Assembly (NCBI GenBank): GCA_903934295.1
Contig: CAIZNI010000020.1
Span: 1-64,000, forward strand
Length of the DNA: 64,000 bases
Direction: 5' to 3'
From: an uncultured beta proteobacterium
GTDB lineage: Bacteria; Pseudomonadota; Gammaproteobacteria; Burkholderiales; Burkholderiaceae_E
Shown: positions 1 to 8,620 of the stretch, in pieces
Layout: every line of letters begins with the position of its first letter
Position numbering within the stretch: the stretch's first letter is position 1
Made by a program: the position numbers and the translations under genes
Notes under the pieces: generated by a model
What the model saw: only the letters and a program-made list of their open reading frames with translations
What the model was told of the DNA's origin: nothing
The model's database searches: none

Positions 1-10
1 GGCGGGCGCC

Positions 11-114
11 GGCGGGCGCTGAATCCGGCGCGCGCCGGCGGGCGCTGAATCCGGCGCGCGCCGGCGGGCGCTGAATCCGGCGCGCGCCGGCGGGCGCTGA
101 ATCCGGCGCGCGCC
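11..114. repeat. 26-bp tandem repeat, four copies
   Basis: Four identical head-to-tail 26-bp units occupy 11-36, 37-62, 63-88 and 89-114; each begins GGCGGGCGCTGAATCC and ends in a CGCGC-rich stretch. A partial unit lies at 1-10, so the array probably continues to the left of the window. It sits just beyond the 3' end of the CoA transferase gene and has no reading frame of its own that I would support. Each unit contains a GGCGCGCGCC palindrome across the junction, so it could fold on either strand. Confidence 0.9.
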
Positions 115-154
115 GCGGCGCGCCGACCACTGCGCCGAGCCGAGGGGCGTGCCC

Positions 155-1348
155 TCAGACCACCCCGAGACCGCGCAAGCGCGCGATCTCCTCGTCGCCA
201 TAGCCCGCCTCGCGCAGGATCTCGTCGCTGTGCTCGCCCAGCGAGGGCGGCGCGCGATCGACACCGGGTCCGCCGTGGGCCATCTCGAAGCCGGCGCCCG
301 GCAGGCGCAACGGCCCGAAGGGCGTGTCCACCGTCTGCATCATCCGGCGAGCCGCGAGCTGCGGATGGTCGGCCGCCTGCGCGATGCTGAAGATGCTGGC
401 GCAGGGCACGTCGGCGGCGGTCAGGCGCTCGGCCCAGCCGACCGGGTCGCCCTCGGTCATCGCGCCCTCGATCAGCGCCCGCAGCGCGTCCTTGTGCTCG
501 GTGCGCGAAGCCCAGTTCGCAAAACGCGGATCGTCCAGCGCGTCGGCGCGGTCGAGCGCGCGCAGCAGCGAGGCGAACTGCTTCTCGGTGAGCACCGCCA
601 GCACGATGAAACCGTTGCCGCAGCGAAACCGGTCGGCAGTCGCCTTGCGGCTGATCGAGCTGTTGCCGAACTGCGTCTGGTGATGGCCCAGCACGGTGTA
701 GTCGGCGACCTGCAGCGCCATCATGTTGAGCATCGAATCGAACATCGCGACATCGACGAACTGCCCGCGTCCGGTATGGGTGCGCTGGTACAGCGCACTG
801 GACACCGCGAATGCCGCCGTCATGCCGGCGCCCACGTCGGCCAGCGCGAAGCCGGCGCGCATCGGACCGCCGGCCGGATCGCCGGTCAGCGACATCAGGC
901 CCGACATCGCCTGGATGCGGCCATCGAAGGTGGCGGTCTCGCGCAGCGGCCCGGTGTTGCCATAGCCCGAGACGCCACAGTAGATCAGCGTCGGATTGAT
1001 CGCCGACAGCACCTCGTAGCCCAGCCCGAGCCGGTCCATCACGCCGGGCCGGAAGTTCTCCCAGACGATGTCGGCGTCGACCACCATGCGCTTGATGATC
1101 GCCACCGCCTCGGGCTGCTTCAGGTCCAGCGTCAGGCTGCGCTTGTTGGTGCTGATCGACATGAAGGCCGGCGAGAGCTTGCGGGCGGCCCACTCGGCGC
1201 TGAGCGGCGAGGACCGGGTGTCGTCGCCCTCGTGCGGTTCGATCTTGATGACATCGGCGCCCAGCAGACCCATCTGCCAGGTGCCGAAGGGGCCGGCGAG
1301 AAAACGGGTGAAGTCGAGGATGCGGATGCCGGCGAAGGGTTTGGTCAT
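155..1348 (-). CDS. CaiB/BaiF family III CoA transferase
   Basis: A 397-residue protein of the formyl-CoA transferase family, which moves CoA between carboxylic acids through a covalent aspartyl intermediate. The N-terminus (GIRILDFTRFLAGPF) and the ENFRPGVMDRLGLGY segment near residue 97 are family hallmarks. Asp171 in FALADVGAGM matches the catalytic aspartate of formyl-CoA transferase. Length is normal. It starts 4 bp after the GrdB-like gene ends and is probably translated from the same mRNA; a weak GAG-type ribosome site lies inside that gene's end. The substrate cannot be read from sequence; a cytoplasmic role activating an organic acid taken up with the upstream TctC receptor is an inference. 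Confidence 0.93.
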   Translation of the reverse strand: MTKPFAGIRILDFTRFLAGPFGTWQMGLLGADVIKIEPHEGDDTRSSPLSAEWAARKLSPAFMSISTNKRSLTLDLKQPEAVAIIKRMVVDADIVWENFRPGVMDRLGLGYEVLSAINPTLIYCGVSGYGNTGPLRETATFDGRIQAMSGLMSLTGDPAGGPMRAGFALADVGAGMTAAFAVSSALYQRTHTGRGQFVDVAMFDSMLNMMALQVADYTVLGHHQTQFGNSSISRKATADRFRCGNGFIVLAVLTEKQFASLLRALDRADALDDPRFANWASRTEHKDALRALIEGAMTEGDPVGWAERLTAADVPCASIFSIAQAADHPQLAARRMMQTVDTPFGPLRLPGAGFEMAHGGPGVDRAPPSLGEHSDEILREAGYGDEEIARLRGLGVV

Positions 1349-1352
1349 GGTC

Positions 1353-2297
1353 TCAGCCCGCGGCCTTCAGGGTCGCGTCACGCACGCCCTGGGCGACCGC
1401 CTTGATGCGGTCGTTCTCGGCACGGCGCTGCGCGACCTCGGCCGCGCTCAGCCGGGCGACGTTCATGAAATCGAGCCGCCACTGCGCCGGACCGTTCCAG
1501 CGCAACGGGTTCTGGACGGTGGTGCGCGGCGCCACCGAGCTCTCGAGCACCGCCAGCGCGAGCTCCAGCGTGGCGTCGCGCGAGGCCGGGTCGTTGGGCA
1601 GCGCCGCGGCGTTGCCCAGCGGCACGTCGCTGAACAGCAGTCGCGGCACGCCGCACTGCTCGACGATGTCGCGGGCCGCGCCCATCACCACGGTGGAAAT
1701 GCCGGCGGCCTCCAGGTGGCGGGCCATCAGGCTCATCGTCTGGTGGCAGACCGGGCAGTTGGGCACCAGCACCGCGACGTCGGCGCCATCCTCGCGGCAG
1801 CGCGCCAGCACCTCGGGGCAGTCGACCTCCAGCGTGTGGCGCTGGCTGCGGTTGGTGGGCACGCCGTGAAAGCGCGGCGCCACCGAGCCGATGCGGCCGC
1901 GGGCCGCCGCGCGGCGCAGCGCCGGGAGCGGGAACCAGGTGTTGGCATCGGCGGTGATGTGGGCGCGATCGACCCCGACGTGGGACACCCGCAGGTCATG
2001 GTCCAGCGCGCTGTCGCCCGAGTAGACCGCGAAGAACTTGGCCGCCGCGTTGTAGGCCGAGGTCGGCCCCTGGTCGCCCTTGTCGGGCTGGTAGGGGGCG
2101 GCGGTGGTCAGCAGCACCACTCGCGACTGGGACAGCGGCTTGCGCAGGGGCGTGAACGGCACATGGGTGTACTGCGCATAGCGGTAGGGATTGCCGTAGC
2201 CCAGCGTGTCGTACCACTCGTGGGTGCGCCGGATGTAGGGCACCGGCAGGTCCCATTCGGGAGCGAATCCGAGGTCGTCGTTGGTATCGGCGGGCAT
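1353..2297 (-). CDS. GrdB-like (glycine/sarcosine/betaine reductase selenoprotein B family) protein
   Basis: A 314-residue protein that I recognise, with moderate confidence, as a proteobacterial relative of the glycine/betaine/D-proline reductase B-subunit family. The core is the alternating-strand segment DVAVLVPNCPVCHQTM followed by a second Rossmann-like stretch (STVVMGAARDIVEQCG). Cys181 and Cys184 form a CxxC at the place where the clostridial proteins carry a redox-active cysteine or selenocysteine; both codons here are TGC, so there is no sign of selenocysteine. An AGGAAGGA ribosome site lies 7 bases before the ATG. It lies between the TctC receptor gene and the CoA transferase gene. 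No other reductase-complex subunit is visible, so reductase activity should not be assumed. Confidence 0.72.
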   Translation of the reverse strand: MPADTNDDLGFAPEWDLPVPYIRRTHEWYDTLGYGNPYRYAQYTHVPFTPLRKPLSQSRVVLLTTAAPYQPDKGDQGPTSAYNAAAKFFAVYSGDSALDHDLRVSHVGVDRAHITADANTWFPLPALRRAAARGRIGSVAPRFHGVPTNRSQRHTLEVDCPEVLARCREDGADVAVLVPNCPVCHQTMSLMARHLEAAGISTVVMGAARDIVEQCGVPRLLFSDVPLGNAAALPNDPASRDATLELALAVLESSVAPRTTVQNPLRWNGPAQWRLDFMNVARLSAAEVAQRRAENDRIKAVAQGVRDATLKAAG

Positions 2298-2419
2298 GGC
2301 GGGGTCCTTCCTGGACAGCGGTGGGCGGCCGCGTCGGGCGGCAGATCGCAGAGTGTCGAACCCGGTGCCCGCCGGGTCAAGAACCCCGGTCCGGAAACCC
2401 GCCCGGGGGGCGACCTCGA

Positions 2420-3397
2420 TCAGTCGACCTGCGCGCCGCTCGCCTTGACCACCTTCTCGTAGCGTTGCAGTTCGCGTTGGATCAGCCCGGCGAACTGCTC
2501 AGGCGTGGTGGCCACCGGTTCGGCCATCATCTGCGCGAAGCGGGTGCGGATGTCGGGCGATTTCAGCGCGGCGACGAAGACCTCGTTCAGGCGCACCAGC
2601 ACCTCGCGCGGGGTGCCGGCCGGCGCGGTGAGGCCCCACCAGGTGTCGATCTCGAAGCCGGGGTAGAACTCGCCGAAGGCGGGCACCTCGGGCAGCAGCG
2701 GCGATCGCTCGGCAGTGGTCACCGCCAGCGCCCGGATGCGCCCGGCGCGGATGTTGGGAGCAGCGGTGGCGAGGTTGTCGAGCGAAAAGTCGACCTGGCC
2801 CGAGAGCAGCGCGATCTGTGCCGGCCCGCCGCCAGCATAGGGGATGTGCACCGCGAAGAAACCGGCGCGCTGCTTGAACATCTCGCCGGCCAGGTGCCCG
2901 GCGCTGCCATTGCCACCGCTGGCGTAGTTCAGCTTTGCCGGATTGGCCCGCACGTAGGCGATGAAATCGCGCAGCGAGTCGATCCGCAGCCGCTGCGCGA
3001 CCTCGGTGTTGATCACCAGCACATTCGGAATCCGCACCATCTGCGTGATCGGGGCGAAATCGCGGATCGGGTCGTACGACAGCCGGCTGAACAGCCACGG
3101 GTTGATCGCGTGCATGGCCACCGCCGCCACCCCGATGGTCTGGCCATCGGGCGCGGACCGGGCGAGCGCTGCCACGCCGATGCCGCCGCCGGCACCGGGG
3201 CGGTTCTCGATCACGATCGGGCCCAGCGACTCGCGGGCCTTCTCGGCCAGCAGGCGAACCGTCAGGTCGATCGGGCCGCCGGGTGCGAAGGGCACGATGA
3301 TCCGCAGCGTGCGGGCGGGCTGCGCCGACACCCGCACGGGCGCGGACGCGAGCAGGCCGGCCGCGCCGAGGCAAAGAAGGCGACGCTGGTCATTCAT
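2420..3397 (-). CDS. Bug/TctC family periplasmic solute receptor
   Basis: A 325-residue extracytoplasmic solute-binding protein of the tripartite tricarboxylate transporter receptor family. The start at 3397 is set by a GGAG site 6-9 bases upstream and gives a short signal peptide (about 25 residues, ending near VSAQP). The mature N-terminus RTLRIIVPFAPGGPIDLTVR and the later ENRPGAGGGIG are the family signature; this loop contacts the ligand carboxylate. No TctA/TctB membrane genes are in the window, typical of the expanded orphan Bug receptors of Burkholderiales. The ligand is probably a small carboxylate, perhaps the substrate of the neighbouring CoA transferase and crotonase. Confidence 0.93.
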   Translation of the reverse strand: MNDQRRLLCLGAAGLLASAPVRVSAQPARTLRIIVPFAPGGPIDLTVRLLAEKARESLGPIVIENRPGAGGGIGVAALARSAPDGQTIGVAAVAMHAINPWLFSRLSYDPIRDFAPITQMVRIPNVLVINTEVAQRLRIDSLRDFIAYVRANPAKLNYASGGNGSAGHLAGEMFKQRAGFFAVHIPYAGGGPAQIALLSGQVDFSLDNLATAAPNIRAGRIRALAVTTAERSPLLPEVPAFGEFYPGFEIDTWWGLTAPAGTPREVLVRLNEVFVAALKSPDIRTRFAQMMAEPVATTPEQFAGLIQRELQRYEKVVKASGAQVD

Positions 3398-3432
3398 GGG
3401 GCTCTCCGGTGGAAGGGGAAAAAAGACGGGGC

Positions 3433-3510
3433 GGCGCGCGAAGGGGATGCCGCGCACGGCGGGTTGGGGACGGCGCGCGAAGGGGGCGCCTCGCACGGCG
3501 GGTTGGGGGC
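3433..3510. repeat. 39-bp imperfect direct repeat, two copies
   Basis: Two adjacent 39-bp units (3433-3471 and 3472-3510) begin GGCGCGCGAAGGGG and share CGCACGGCGGGTTGGGG; they differ at only a few positions. They lie in the 178-bp gap between the crotonase gene and the TctC receptor gene, where a leader or promoter for the latter would be expected. GCGCACC/GCGCACA short repeats follow to about 3535. Confidence 0.8.
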
Positions 3511-3575
3511 GCCGCGCACCGCGCACCGCGCACAGCGGGCCCGCGCGCCCGTCGTTCCGATGATAGCGCCACGCC

Positions 3576-4394
3576 TCAGCGAAACACCGCCGGGCGCTTC
3601 TCCAGGAACGCGGCCACGCCTTCACGGGCGTTCTCGCTCAGGAAGACCTCGCGCACCACCCGGTCCTCGACCGCCAGGCCGGCATCGGTCACCGACGCGC
3701 CGGCCGCGTCCACGCAGGCGCGGATGCCGGCGATCGCCTGCGGGCTGAACCGGCAGGCCTCGCGCCCCAGGGACAGCGCCAGTGCCAGCACCGGCTCGTC
3801 GGCCGCCGCGACCCGATTGACCAGTCCCATCGACAGCGCCTCCTGCGCGCTCACCGGACGCCCGGTCAGCATCAGATCGAGCGCGCGCGCCGGTCCGACC
3901 AGCGCCGGCAGGAACTGGGTGCCGGCGTAGGCCGGCAACAGGCCCAGCTTGATCTCGGGCAGCGACAGCAGCGCCCCCGGCACCGCGACGCGGAAAGTGC
4001 AGGCCATCGCCAGCTCCAGCCCGCCACCGTAGGCCAGGCCGTTGATCGCCGCCACGCTGAGCACCGGCGAGCGCGACAGGCGCACCAGCAGCGCGCGGGC
4101 GCGGGCGCTCTTGTCCAGTCGGGCCGGCGGCGGCATCTGCTGCGTCTCGGCCAGATCGGTGCCGGCACAGAACGCGCGCTCGCCCTCGCCGGTGATCACC
4201 AGCAGGCGCCCGCCGCCCGCTTCCATGTCGTCGAGACAGGCGCTCAGCGCGTCCAGGATCGGGCGGGTGATCGCATTGAGCTTGGCCGGTCTCGTCAATC
4301 GAAACACGACCGCGCCATCGCCGAGGGTTTCGATGCGGCAGTGCGGCGCGTCAGGCGCGCCGGCGGCGCTCCGCGGCTCGGGGGCGAGGGTCAT
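3576..4394 (-). CDS. Enoyl-CoA hydratase/isomerase (crotonase) family protein
   Basis: A 272-residue crotonase. The start at 4394 has a GGAG site 8 bases upstream. The oxyanion-hole segments are GERAFCAGTDL near residue 75 and NGLAYGGGLELAMAC near residue 118. Both glutamates used by classical enoyl-CoA hydratase are present (Glu127 in LELAM, Glu147 in LPEIKLG), so a hydratase adding water to a 2-enoyl-CoA is plausible. It is the first gene of the minus-strand cluster running to 155 and is divergent from the aspartate dehydrogenase gene with about 200 bp between them. The specific acyl chain is unknown. Confidence 0.9.
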   Translation of the reverse strand: MTLAPEPRSAAGAPDAPHCRIETLGDGAVVFRLTRPAKLNAITRPILDALSACLDDMEAGGGRLLVITGEGERAFCAGTDLAETQQMPPPARLDKSARARALLVRLSRSPVLSVAAINGLAYGGGLELAMACTFRVAVPGALLSLPEIKLGLLPAYAGTQFLPALVGPARALDLMLTGRPVSAQEALSMGLVNRVAAADEPVLALALSLGREACRFSPQAIAGIRACVDAAGASVTDAGLAVEDRVVREVFLSENAREGVAAFLEKRPAVFR

Positions 4395-4591
4395 GTGCAA
4401 TCTCCAGTGGGGGCTTTGAACAGGCGACATTATCGCGGCAGTCGCGCGAACGCGGCCGGGCTGCCGAACAAGGTAATCTCCCGCCTGATCATGAGACCAC
4501 CACCGACCCAAGCCCTCCGCCCGACGCCGACCCGGGCCTTCAGCGATCCGACGACGCCGCGGATCAGCCCGTCCTGCAAGGCAGAGCCGTC

Positions 4592-5401
4592 ATGACCCCG
4601 ACCCGGATCGCGATCGCCGGACTGGGCTCGATCGGCAAGGCGCTGGCCGCCACCCTGGACGCCGACGGCATCCCCGGCCTGCGACTGACCGCGGTGTCGG
4701 CGCGCGACCTCGACCGGGCACGGCTGGCGGTGGCCGACTTCCGGCACCCGGTGGCGGTGGTGCCGCTGGCCGAACTCGAGCCGCTGGCCGACTGGGTGGT
4801 CGAATGCGCACCGGCCGCGCTGCTGCCCTCGATCGTCACGCCCTTCCTGAACGCCGGAAAACCGGCGATCGTGCTGTCGGTGGGCGCCCTGCTGGCACAC
4901 CCCGATCTGATCGAGACCGCGCGCCGCCACGGCAGCCACCTCCACGTGCCCACCGGCGCGCTGATCGGCCTGGATGCGGTGCTGGCTGCCGCCGAAGGGC
5001 GAATCGACTCGGTGGAACTGGTGACCCGCAAGCCGCCCGCGGGGCTGGCCGGCGCGCCGCACCTGGTGCGCCAGGGCATCAGCATCGAAGGCCTGCAGGC
5101 GCCGCTGTGCGTGTTCGCGGGCACTGCGCGGCAGGCCGTCGAAGGCTTCCCGGCCAATGCGAATGTGGCCGCCGCGCTGTCGCTGGCGGGCATCGGCCCC
5201 GAGCGCACCCGCGTCGAGATCTGGGCCGATCCGCTGGTCAGCCGCAACACCCACCAGATCACCGTCGACGCGGATTCGGCGCGCTTCACCATGACGATCG
5301 AGAACATCGCCTCGGCCAATCCGCGCACCAGCCGCTCGGCGGTTCAGAGCCTGGTGGCGCTGCTGCGAAAGATGACCGCGACCCTGAAAGTGGGCACCTG
5401 A
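4592..5401 (+). CDS. nadX: L-aspartate dehydrogenase
   Basis: A 269-residue protein matching the NAD(P)-dependent aspartate dehydrogenase family (DUF108), which converts L-aspartate to iminoaspartate/oxaloacetate and ammonia. The N-terminal Rossmann motif is GLGSIGKA (residues 10-17). The C-terminal catalytic domain carries VEIWADPLVSRNTHQITV, whose His corresponds to the proposed catalytic histidine, and the closing NPRTSRSAVQSLVALLRKM. Its stop is 4 bp from the end of the convergent gltL gene. Facing a glutamate/aspartate importer, it more likely feeds aspartate into central metabolism than serves only NAD synthesis; that is inference. Confidence 0.9.
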   Translation: MTPTRIAIAGLGSIGKALAATLDADGIPGLRLTAVSARDLDRARLAVADFRHPVAVVPLAELEPLADWVVECAPAALLPSIVTPFLNAGKPAIVLSVGALLAHPDLIETARRHGSHLHVPTGALIGLDAVLAAAEGRIDSVELVTRKPPAGLAGAPHLVRQGISIEGLQAPLCVFAGTARQAVEGFPANANVAAALSLAGIGPERTRVEIWADPLVSRNTHQITVDADSARFTMTIENIASANPRTSRSAVQSLVALLRKMTATLKVGT

Positions 5402-5405
5402 GGGG

Positions 5406-6140
<735 letters not shown>

Positions 6141-6162
6141 GACAAATTCCCGGGAATACAGC

Positions 6163-6852
6163 TCAACGGATGATGGCGGTGCGCCGCTGCAGATAGCGCA
6201 CGCCCTGTGACAGCAGCGAGCACAGCACAAAATAGACGACCGCCACGAACAGGTACATCTCGACCACCCGGCTGTCGCGCTGCGCGATCTTGCTGGCAGC
6301 GCCAACGAAGTCGGTCACGTTGAGCAGTGACACCAGGGAGACGTCCTGGAACAGGATGATGGTCTGGGTGAGCAGCACCGGCAGCATGTTGCGCACCGCC
6401 TGCGGCAGCACGATCAGCCGCATCGCCTGCCAGTAATTCAGTCCGACCGCATAGGCAGCGGCGATCTGCCCCTGGGAGATGCTCTGGATGCCGGCGCGCA
6501 TGATCTCGCAGAAGTAGGCCGCCTCGAACAGGATGAAGGTCAGATAGGCCGAGCGCTCCGCGCCGATCTGGGGAGGCCGGTCGGCCCCGGTCACCGTCTG
6601 CAGCAGCACCGGCAGCAGGAAATAGAACCAGAAGATCACCAGCAACAGCGGGATCGAGCGCATCAGGTTGACGTAGCCGGCCGCCAGCGACGACAGCAGC
6701 GGGTTCGACGACAGCCGTGCCATCGCGAGCAGGGTGCCGAAGAACAGGCCCCCGAGAGCGCCGACCAGGGTCAGCTGCACCGTGTACTGCAGGCCCTTCC
6801 AGAGGTAGGGCCAGCTGCGCGCGATGACCTCGAAATCGAGTCCTTCGATCAC
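6163..6852 (-). CDS. gltK: Glutamate/aspartate ABC transporter, permease GltK
   Basis: A 229-residue inner-membrane permease of the His/Glu/Gln/Arg family with about five hydrophobic segments. The cytoplasmic EAA loop that docks the ATPase is [19 protein letters not shown]. It starts with GTG in a GTGA overlap with the stop of gltJ, so translation of the two permeases is coupled. The partner ATPase and receptor are in the same cluster. Confidence 0.94.
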   Translation of the reverse strand: MIEGLDFEVIARSWPYLWKGLQYTVQLTLVGALGGLFFGTLLAMARLSSNPLLSSLAAGYVNLMRSIPLLLVIFWFYFLLPVLLQTVTGADRPPQIGAERSAYLTFILFEAAYFCEIMRAGIQSISQGQIAAAYAVGLNYWQAMRLIVLPQAVRNMLPVLLTQTIILFQDVSLVSLLNVTDFVGAASKIAQRDSRVVEMYLFVAVVYFVLCSLLSQGVRYLQRRTAIIR

Positions 6853-7574
6853 TTTTTTCCACCAATGTAGCCGGGCACGGCGACCCGGCGTTCGACCCAG
6901 GCCATCACCCGGTTGGCGCTCATCGCGATGATCCCGTAGACCAGTGTGGCCGCCGCGAAGGCCTCGAAATAGCGGAAGGTCATCTCACCCATCTCGCGGG
7001 TCCGGAAGAACATCTCGGTCAGCCCGATCGAATAAGCCACCGCGGTGTTCTTGATCAGGTTCATGGTCTCGGAGGTGAGCGGCGCGATGATGATGCGATA
7101 GGCCATCGGCAGCAGCACATGGCGATAGGTCTGCGCCTCGGACAGGCCGATCGCATAACCGGCCGCGCGCTGGCCGGCCGGCAGCGACTGGATGCCGGAG
7201 CGCACCTGCTCGCTGATCCGCGCGGCGGTGAACAGGCCCAGGCACACCACCGCGGTCACGAACTGGTGCTCGGTGGGATCCAGGGTGATCACCCAGCGCT
7301 TGACCGCCGGCACCAGCCCCGGGACCACGAAGTACCAGAGGAAGAACTGGACGATCAGCGGGATGTTGCGAAAGAGCTCGACATAGGCGTCGCCCAGCCG
7401 GACCAGCCAGGTGCGGCGGGTGGTTCGCACCACCCCCAGCAAAGACCCCAGGAAAAAGGCGATCAGCGCGGCGAACAGCGCGGTCGACAGCGTCCAGCCC
7501 AGGCCGCTGGCCAGCGACTGCCACCAGACGCTGTCGCCGTCGGCAGTGGTCTCGAAGAAAATGGCGGGATTCAT
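6849..7574 (-). CDS. gltJ: Glutamate/aspartate ABC transporter, permease GltJ
   Basis: A 241-residue permease paralogous to GltK; the heterodimer forms the membrane channel. Transmembrane segments begin near residue 20, and the EAA loop YAIGLSEAQTYRHVLLPMAY lies near residue 145. The phrase FRNIPLIVQFFLWYFVVPGL is characteristic of GltJ. No good ribosome site precedes its ATG, and a terminator-like hairpin lies between gltI and this gene, which should lower permease expression relative to the receptor. Confidence 0.94.
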   Translation of the reverse strand: MNPAIFFETTADGDSVWWQSLASGLGWTLSTALFAALIAFFLGSLLGVVRTTRRTWLVRLGDAYVELFRNIPLIVQFFLWYFVVPGLVPAVKRWVITLDPTEHQFVTAVVCLGLFTAARISEQVRSGIQSLPAGQRAAGYAIGLSEAQTYRHVLLPMAYRIIIAPLTSETMNLIKNTAVAYSIGLTEMFFRTREMGEMTFRYFEAFAAATLVYGIIAMSANRVMAWVERRVAVPGYIGGKK

Positions 7575-7609
7575 CGCGGGCGGTCGGGTCGGCGGTCAGG
7601 TCGATGGCG

Positions 7610-7648
7610 AAAAAAAGAAAAAGCCGGTCGACCTGCTGGGCGACCGGC
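7610..7648 (-). terminator. Rho-independent terminator/attenuator between gltI and gltJ
   Basis: Read on the minus strand, an 8-bp perfect stem GCCGGTCG/CGACCGGC (7641-7648 with 7623-7630) with a 10-nt loop is followed at once by TTTTTCTTTTTTT. It lies 22 bp past the gltI stop and 36 bp before gltJ. Partial termination here would give excess periplasmic receptor over membrane components, a common arrangement in ABC importer operons. Confidence 0.85.
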
Positions 7649-7669
7649 TCGAGCCAGGGCTGACGAAAC

Positions 7670-8560
7670 TCAGACGCCCTTGTCGTTGGGGTTCCTGAAC
7701 GCGTCCTTGATGGGCTGCGTCTGCTGGAAGTTCAGGTTGATGCCCTTGGGGGGCACCGCGCTGGTGAACCACTTGGCATAGAGCCGGTCGATCTCGCCCG
7801 ACTTCATCACCGCGGTCACCGTCTTGTCGATCAGGGCCTTGAACTGCGGATCGTCCTTGCGCAGCATCATGCTGTAAGGCTCCTGGCGCAGCGACTCGCT
7901 CAGGATCCGGTAGCCGTCCGGGGCCTTGGAATTGGCGATCTGGCCCGCCAGCAGGATGTCATCCATCACGAAGGCGGTTACCCGGTCATCGGCCAGCAGC
8001 AGGAAGGATTCGGCGTGGTCCTTGCCGTAAATTTCCTTCACATCGATGCTTTTGGTCTTTTCATAGGCCTTGAGCAGCGGCACCGCGGTGGTGCCCGAGG
8101 TGGTCGAGATGTTCTTGCCGTTGAGTTCGGCCAGGCTGTTGACGCCCGAGGTCTTCTTGACCGCAGCGGTCACGTTGATCACGAAATAGGTCGGGCCGAA
8201 CGCCACCTGCTGCTGGCGCGCCACCGAGTTGGTGGTCGAGCCGCACTCGAGATCGATGGTGCCGTTTTGCAGCAGCGGAATCCGGTTGCTGGAGGTGACC
8301 GGCTGCAGCGCGATCTTCAGACCCGGCATCTTCAGGTCAGCCTTGACCGCATCGACGACCTTCATGCACAGGTCCATCGCGTAGCCGATCGGCTGCTGCT
8401 TGTCATCGAGGTAAGAGAAAGGAATCGAGGACTCGCGGTGGCCGATCGTGATCTGGCCGGTTTCCTTGATCTTCTTGAGCGTGCCCGTCAGGTCCTGAGC
8501 GCCGACGGGCGAGACGAGCAGGCTGGCTGCGATCGCAGAGAACAAAAACACCAGTTTCAT
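7670..8560 (-). CDS. gltI: Glutamate/aspartate ABC transporter, periplasmic binding protein
   Basis: A 296-residue periplasmic receptor (SBP family 3). Start 8560 follows an AGGAG site 6 bases upstream. The signal peptide MKLVFLFSAIAASLLVSPVGAQ is cut near residue 21. The domain includes ITIGHRESSIPFSYLD, GYAMDLCMKVVDAV and the ligand-pocket stretch LECGSTTNSVARQQQVAF, all close to E. coli GltI/DEBP. It is the first gene of the glt operon; the 60-bp upstream gap holds a promoter-like element with a palindrome. Confidence 0.95.
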   Translation of the reverse strand: MKLVFLFSAIAASLLVSPVGAQDLTGTLKKIKETGQITIGHRESSIPFSYLDDKQQPIGYAMDLCMKVVDAVKADLKMPGLKIALQPVTSSNRIPLLQNGTIDLECGSTTNSVARQQQVAFGPTYFVINVTAAVKKTSGVNSLAELNGKNISTTSGTTAVPLLKAYEKTKSIDVKEIYGKDHAESFLLLADDRVTAFVMDDILLAGQIANSKAPDGYRILSESLRQEPYSMMLRKDDPQFKALIDKTVTAVMKSGEIDRLYAKWFTSAVPPKGINLNFQQTQPIKDAFRNPNDKGV

Positions 8561-8586
8561 TCGGAATCTCCTGTTGATTTGACCCA

Positions 8587-8617
8587 AGTATACGTTTGCG
8601 CCGGCGCAATGCGGCAA
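8587..8617 (-). promoter_or_regulatory. Candidate gltI promoter with operator-like palindrome
   Basis: On the minus strand a -35-like TTGCCG (8612-8617) and a -10-like TATACT (8587-8592) are separated by 19 bp. A perfect 14-bp palindrome TTGCGCCGGCGCAA (8596-8609) sits between them. The long spacer is sub-optimal, as seen at some regulated promoters. The palindrome could be a repressor or activator site, or only the stem of a transcript end for the upstream acyl-CoA synthetase gene (no T-run follows). Confidence 0.4.
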
Positions 8618-8620
8618 GTA

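Noticed and set aside
11-114. Possible CRISPR array
   Set aside because: The units are directly adjacent with no unique spacers and there are no cas genes in the window.
1353-2297. Possible selenoprotein
   Set aside because: The two cysteines of the redox motif are encoded by TGC and no in-frame TGA occurs; no SECIS element is needed.
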